DNA of 15,954 nt from Aalborgiella sp031422495 (lineage in GTDB: Bacteria > Pseudomonadota > Gammaproteobacteria > Burkholderiales > Burkholderiaceae_C). Under the pieces are notes generated by a model. The model was not told the DNA's origin, did no database searches, and was given only the letters and a program-made list of their open reading frames with translations. The stretch's first letter is position 1; each line of letters starts with the position of its first letter. Of the stretch, positions 13,882 to 15,954 are shown piece after piece. The stretch lies in contig JANPLX010000112.1 of the NCBI GenBank assembly GCA_031422495.1, positions 1 through 15,954 on the forward strand, given 5' to 3'. Position numbers and translations under genes: made by a program.

Positions 13882-14784
13882 TCAATTCAACAACTCACGA
13901 TGCCGCTTCAAGGTGATCCAGTTTTGACCCAATGGTTTAGAGGTCGCCAGCGCAAAAGACGCCGCCAGCTGCTCCACCAAATAAACAGAGCGGTGCTGTC
14001 CGCCGGTGCAGCCAATCGCGATGGTGACGTAGCTGCGGTGGTCACGCCCTAAAGCTGTCATCCATTTGTTGATGAACTTGGCAATATCGGCTTGCATCTC
14101 AGCGACTTCAGGCAAGTTTTGAAGAAATTCGACGACGGGTGCATCTCGCCCCGTCATGTTGCGTAGTGCGGCTTCGTAATGTGGATTCGGCAGCATTCGC
14201 ACGTCAAAAACGTAGTCAGCATCAATCGGGATGCCGCGTTTGAAAGCGAATGATTCGAAAACCAATGTCAAACCGGCAGGGGGCGCAGAAATCATGCCTT
14301 TGACGAAGGCTTGCAGCTGCGTGGCGCGAATCATGCTGGTGTCTATGATGTGTGCACCCTCGCGCAAGTCGGCGAGCATGTCTCTCTCTAGCTCGATAGC
14401 TTCTACCAAAACGTGCTGCATACTAGGTTGATTTTCTAGCCCAACATCTGAAATATTGGATAACGGATGCTTTCGGCGAGTTTCTGAAAAGCGTCGTACC
14501 AGCGTGTCTGTCGTCGCATCTAGAAACAGAGATTTCAAGTTAACATTGCGATTTTTCAATGCTGACAATAACTTAGGAACCATGGGTAGTGAGATTGAAC
14601 TGCGAATATCCATCGCAATCGCTACCTGTTTCACGCCATGCTGCTGCTCTAAATCGATAAAAGGCACCAACAACTCAGGCGGCAGATTGTCAACACAATA
14701 AAAGCCAGCATCCTCCAACGCACGCAAAGCCACGGACTTGCCTGAACCAGACATGCCTGTGATTAAAACCAGCTCTAAAGTCAT
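13882..14784 (-). CDS. rapZ: RNase adapter protein RapZ (YvcJ family nucleotide-binding protein)
   Basis: In E. coli RapZ binds the small RNA GlmZ and presents it to RNase E, controlling glucosamine-6-phosphate synthase; Bacillus YvcJ is a related NTPase. The 300-residue protein has the P-loop GMSGSGKS (10-17), FYCVDNLPPELL (29-40), DATTDTLVRRFSETRRKHPL, FESFAFKRGIP with DADYVFDVRMLPNPH, and the C-terminal RNA-binding domain motif GCTGGQHRSVYL from residue 258. Whether it acts on a GlmZ-like RNA in this organism cannot be seen. Its ATG overlaps the recN stop (ATGA, 14781-14784), so the two are translationally coupled. The mRNA probably ends in the repeat-containing spacer before mutY. Confidence 0.96.
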   Translation of the reverse strand: MTLELVLITGMSGSGKSVALRALEDAGFYCVDNLPPELLVPFIDLEQQHGVKQVAIAMDIRSSISLPMVPKLLSALKNRNVNLKSLFLDATTDTLVRRFSETRRKHPLSNISDVGLENQPSMQHVLVEAIELERDMLADLREGAHIIDTSMIRATQLQAFVKGMISAPPAGLTLVFESFAFKRGIPIDADYVFDVRMLPNPHYEAALRNMTGRDAPVVEFLQNLPEVAEMQADIAKFINKWMTALGRDHRSYVTIAIGCTGGQHRSVYLVEQLAASFALATSKPLGQNWITLKRHRELLN

Positions 14785-15954
14785 GCCAGAGCCTTGGGTT
14801 TAGGTGATTTATTGCTGGAAACCGGTAAAACAGCATTAAATATGGCTTTAGCCTGCGTATTTATTGCCTGAATAGCTATCATTTCTGTAGCGTGAAGAAT
14901 CGTCGCATCTGTCACTTGCGCACCACCCAGCATGCGGGCGATCTCGTTGATGCGGTCTGCCTTCACCACTTCGGTAACGCTACTCTCGGTATTTTTACCC
15001 TGCAACTGTTTGGCGACAACCAAATGCTGGTCGGCGCAAGCTGCCACTTGCGGCAAATGGGTGACGGCTAGCACTTGGCGGTATATGCCCAGCTGTTTCA
15101 TCAACCTGCCCACGGTTTCGGCCACCGCTCCGCCTACTCCGGCGTCGACTTCGTCAAATATCAAGGTTTGCGCCGTACCCAACTGGCTGGTTACCACGGA
15201 GATAGCCAAAGCGATACGAGACAATTCACCGCCCGAAGCCACTTTGCCAACAGGCCGTGGCGTGCTACCTGCGTGACCGGCAACCAAAAAGCCAATGTCT
15301 TCTAGCCCAGCTTCAGCCGGCGCATCAAGCGCTGTCAAAGCCACTTCAAACGCGCCGCCTTGCATGCCTAGGCCCTGCATGGCGGTGGTAATGGCTGCGG
15401 CTAGCTTGGGGGCTGCAGCACGGCGTTTTTTGGAGATGGCAGTGGCCTCTGCTTGGTAAGCTTTGGCGGCTTTTTGCTCTGTGGCTTCTAGAGCGGCTAA
15501 ATCAGTCGAAGCGTCTAAGCGGGTTAACTCTTCTTTCCAAGAAGCCAGCAAAACTGGTAGCTCTTCTGGTGTGCGTTTGTAGCGGCGCGACAGTGATAGC
15601 CACAGTGCCATGCGTTCATCCAACTCGGCCAATCGCTGCGGTTCCAGCTCAGTTTTACGCAAATAGCTGTTCAAGCTGTGCGCGGTGTCTTCAAGTTGTG
15701 CCAAATTTGACGCTAAAACGTCTGCTAGAGCTTTGAACTCGGGCTCAATGTGCGCGCGAGATTCTAAAGCGCTGTGTGCTTTGATCAAACCGCTGATGAC
15801 GTCTGCATTTGATCCAGATTCATCATCTTGCAGTGCAGAAAACGCTGTTTGCGCGGCTTCTAAGAGCGATTGCGCGTTCGATAATTTGCTGTGCTGTCCG
15901 TTTAAATCAGGCCATTCGTCTGCACCAGGGGCGAGTTTGCCTACTTCAGCTATT
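14781..15954 (-). CDS. recN: DNA repair protein RecN (partial, 5' end outside window)
   Basis: An SMC-like ATPase acting in double-strand-break repair. The frame is open from the right window edge, giving about 390 C-terminal residues: the end of the N-terminal lobe, coiled-coil arms (EVGKLAPGADEW, LSNAQSLLEAA, helical stretches rich in Leu/Glu/Lys/Ala), then the C-terminal ATPase half. The latter has the ABC signature VASGGELSRIALA, Walker B LIFDEVDAGVGG and the His switch AVTHLPQVAACADQH. RecN usually ends shortly after a segment like VTEATRRHAxEML. Here VTDATILHATEM continues for about 30 residues (IAIQAINTQAKAIFNAVLPV and a Lys/Pro/Ser tail), encoded mostly by a dispersed repeat. The frame also has a TTG at 15786-15788, but this is internal, not a start. 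Confidence 0.96.
   Translation of the reverse strand, partial: IAEVGKLAPGADEWPDLNGQHSKLSNAQSLLEAAQTAFSALQDDESGSNADVISGLIKAHSALESRAHIEPEFKALADVLASNLAQLEDTAHSLNSYLRKTELEPQRLAELDERMALWLSLSRRYKRTPEELPVLLASWKEELTRLDASTDLAALEATEQKAAKAYQAEATAISKKRRAAAPKLAAAITTAMQGLGMQGGAFEVALTALDAPAEAGLEDIGFLVAGHAGSTPRPVGKVASGGELSRIALAISVVTSQLGTAQTLIFDEVDAGVGGAVAETVGRLMKQLGIYRQVLAVTHLPQVAACADQHLVVAKQLQGKNTESSVTEVVKADRINEIARMLGGAQVTDATILHATEMIAIQAINTQAKAIFNAVLPVSSNKSPKPKALA
14838..14893 (-). repeat. 57-bp AT-rich dispersed repeat, copy 5 (3' end of recN)
   Basis: On the plus strand AAATATGGCTTTAGCCTGCG is followed by TATTTATTGC, then a degenerate GCTAT/GTAGC inverted repeat. On the minus strand it encodes EMIAIQAINTQAKAIF of RecN, in the same frame as the copy beginning the second M16 gene (MKLIAIQAINTPARIIF). 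Confidence 0.92.

Noticed and set aside
824..14893. The five repeats as a CRISPR array, or as IS ends
   Set aside because: They are kilobases apart, in both orientations, without regular spacers, cas genes or a transposase.

Overview
The window is a chromosomal housekeeping segment of a betaproteobacterium, most likely order Burkholderiales, family Comamonadaceae. This is inferred from gene order (ftsY next to a divergent pair of M16 peptidases, rsmD-coaD-yfhL, pth-rplY-prs-tRNA-Gln-ispE-lolB-TPR, mutM-mutY, recN-rapZ) and protein style, not from a database search. Coding density is high and no phage, IS element, plasmid gene or CRISPR array is visible.

Layout. 1-473 (minus): 5' part of an alpha/beta hydrolase running off the left edge. 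554-1654 (minus): ftsY, the signal recognition particle receptor, with an in-frame TGA exactly at a P-loop glycine. 1719-5273 (plus): two secreted M16 zinc-peptidase family proteins (one with an intact HxxEH site, one without) and rsmD. 5301-6135 (plus): coaD and a YfhL-type ferredoxin. 6119-9723 (minus): ispE, tRNA-Gln(TTG), prs, rplY and pth, with intrinsic terminators between tRNA and prs and between rplY and pth. 9746-11784 (minus): a secreted TPR protein overlapping lolB by ATGA. 11879-13794 (plus): mutM and mutY, overlapping by 16 bp, the two base-excision enzymes that deal with 8-oxoguanine. 13882-15954 (minus): recN (5' end outside the window) overlapping rapZ by ATGA.

The most unusual element is an AT-rich dispersed repeat of about 57 bp, present five times. 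Four copies lie inside genes and stay in frame. One adds about 22 residues to the GTPase domain of FtsY. One supplies the start codon and signal-peptide n-region of the second M16 protein. One encodes the lipobox and acylated cysteine of LolB. One makes a C-terminal extension of RecN. The fifth abuts the mutY stop codon and forms a terminator-like hairpin behind rapZ. In M16, LolB and RecN the repeat is read in the same strand and frame and gives related peptides (IAIQAINT or similar), so it behaves like a portable protein segment.

Other points of interest are the in-frame stop in ftsY, mutually exclusive hairpins over the rplY ribosome binding site, a series of hairpins including a terminator in the prs leader, and two short GC-rich palindromic repeats resembling the neisserial dRS3 type. 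Apart from the repeats and leaders, this is an ordinary core-genome region, and I see no multi-gene system of unknown function.
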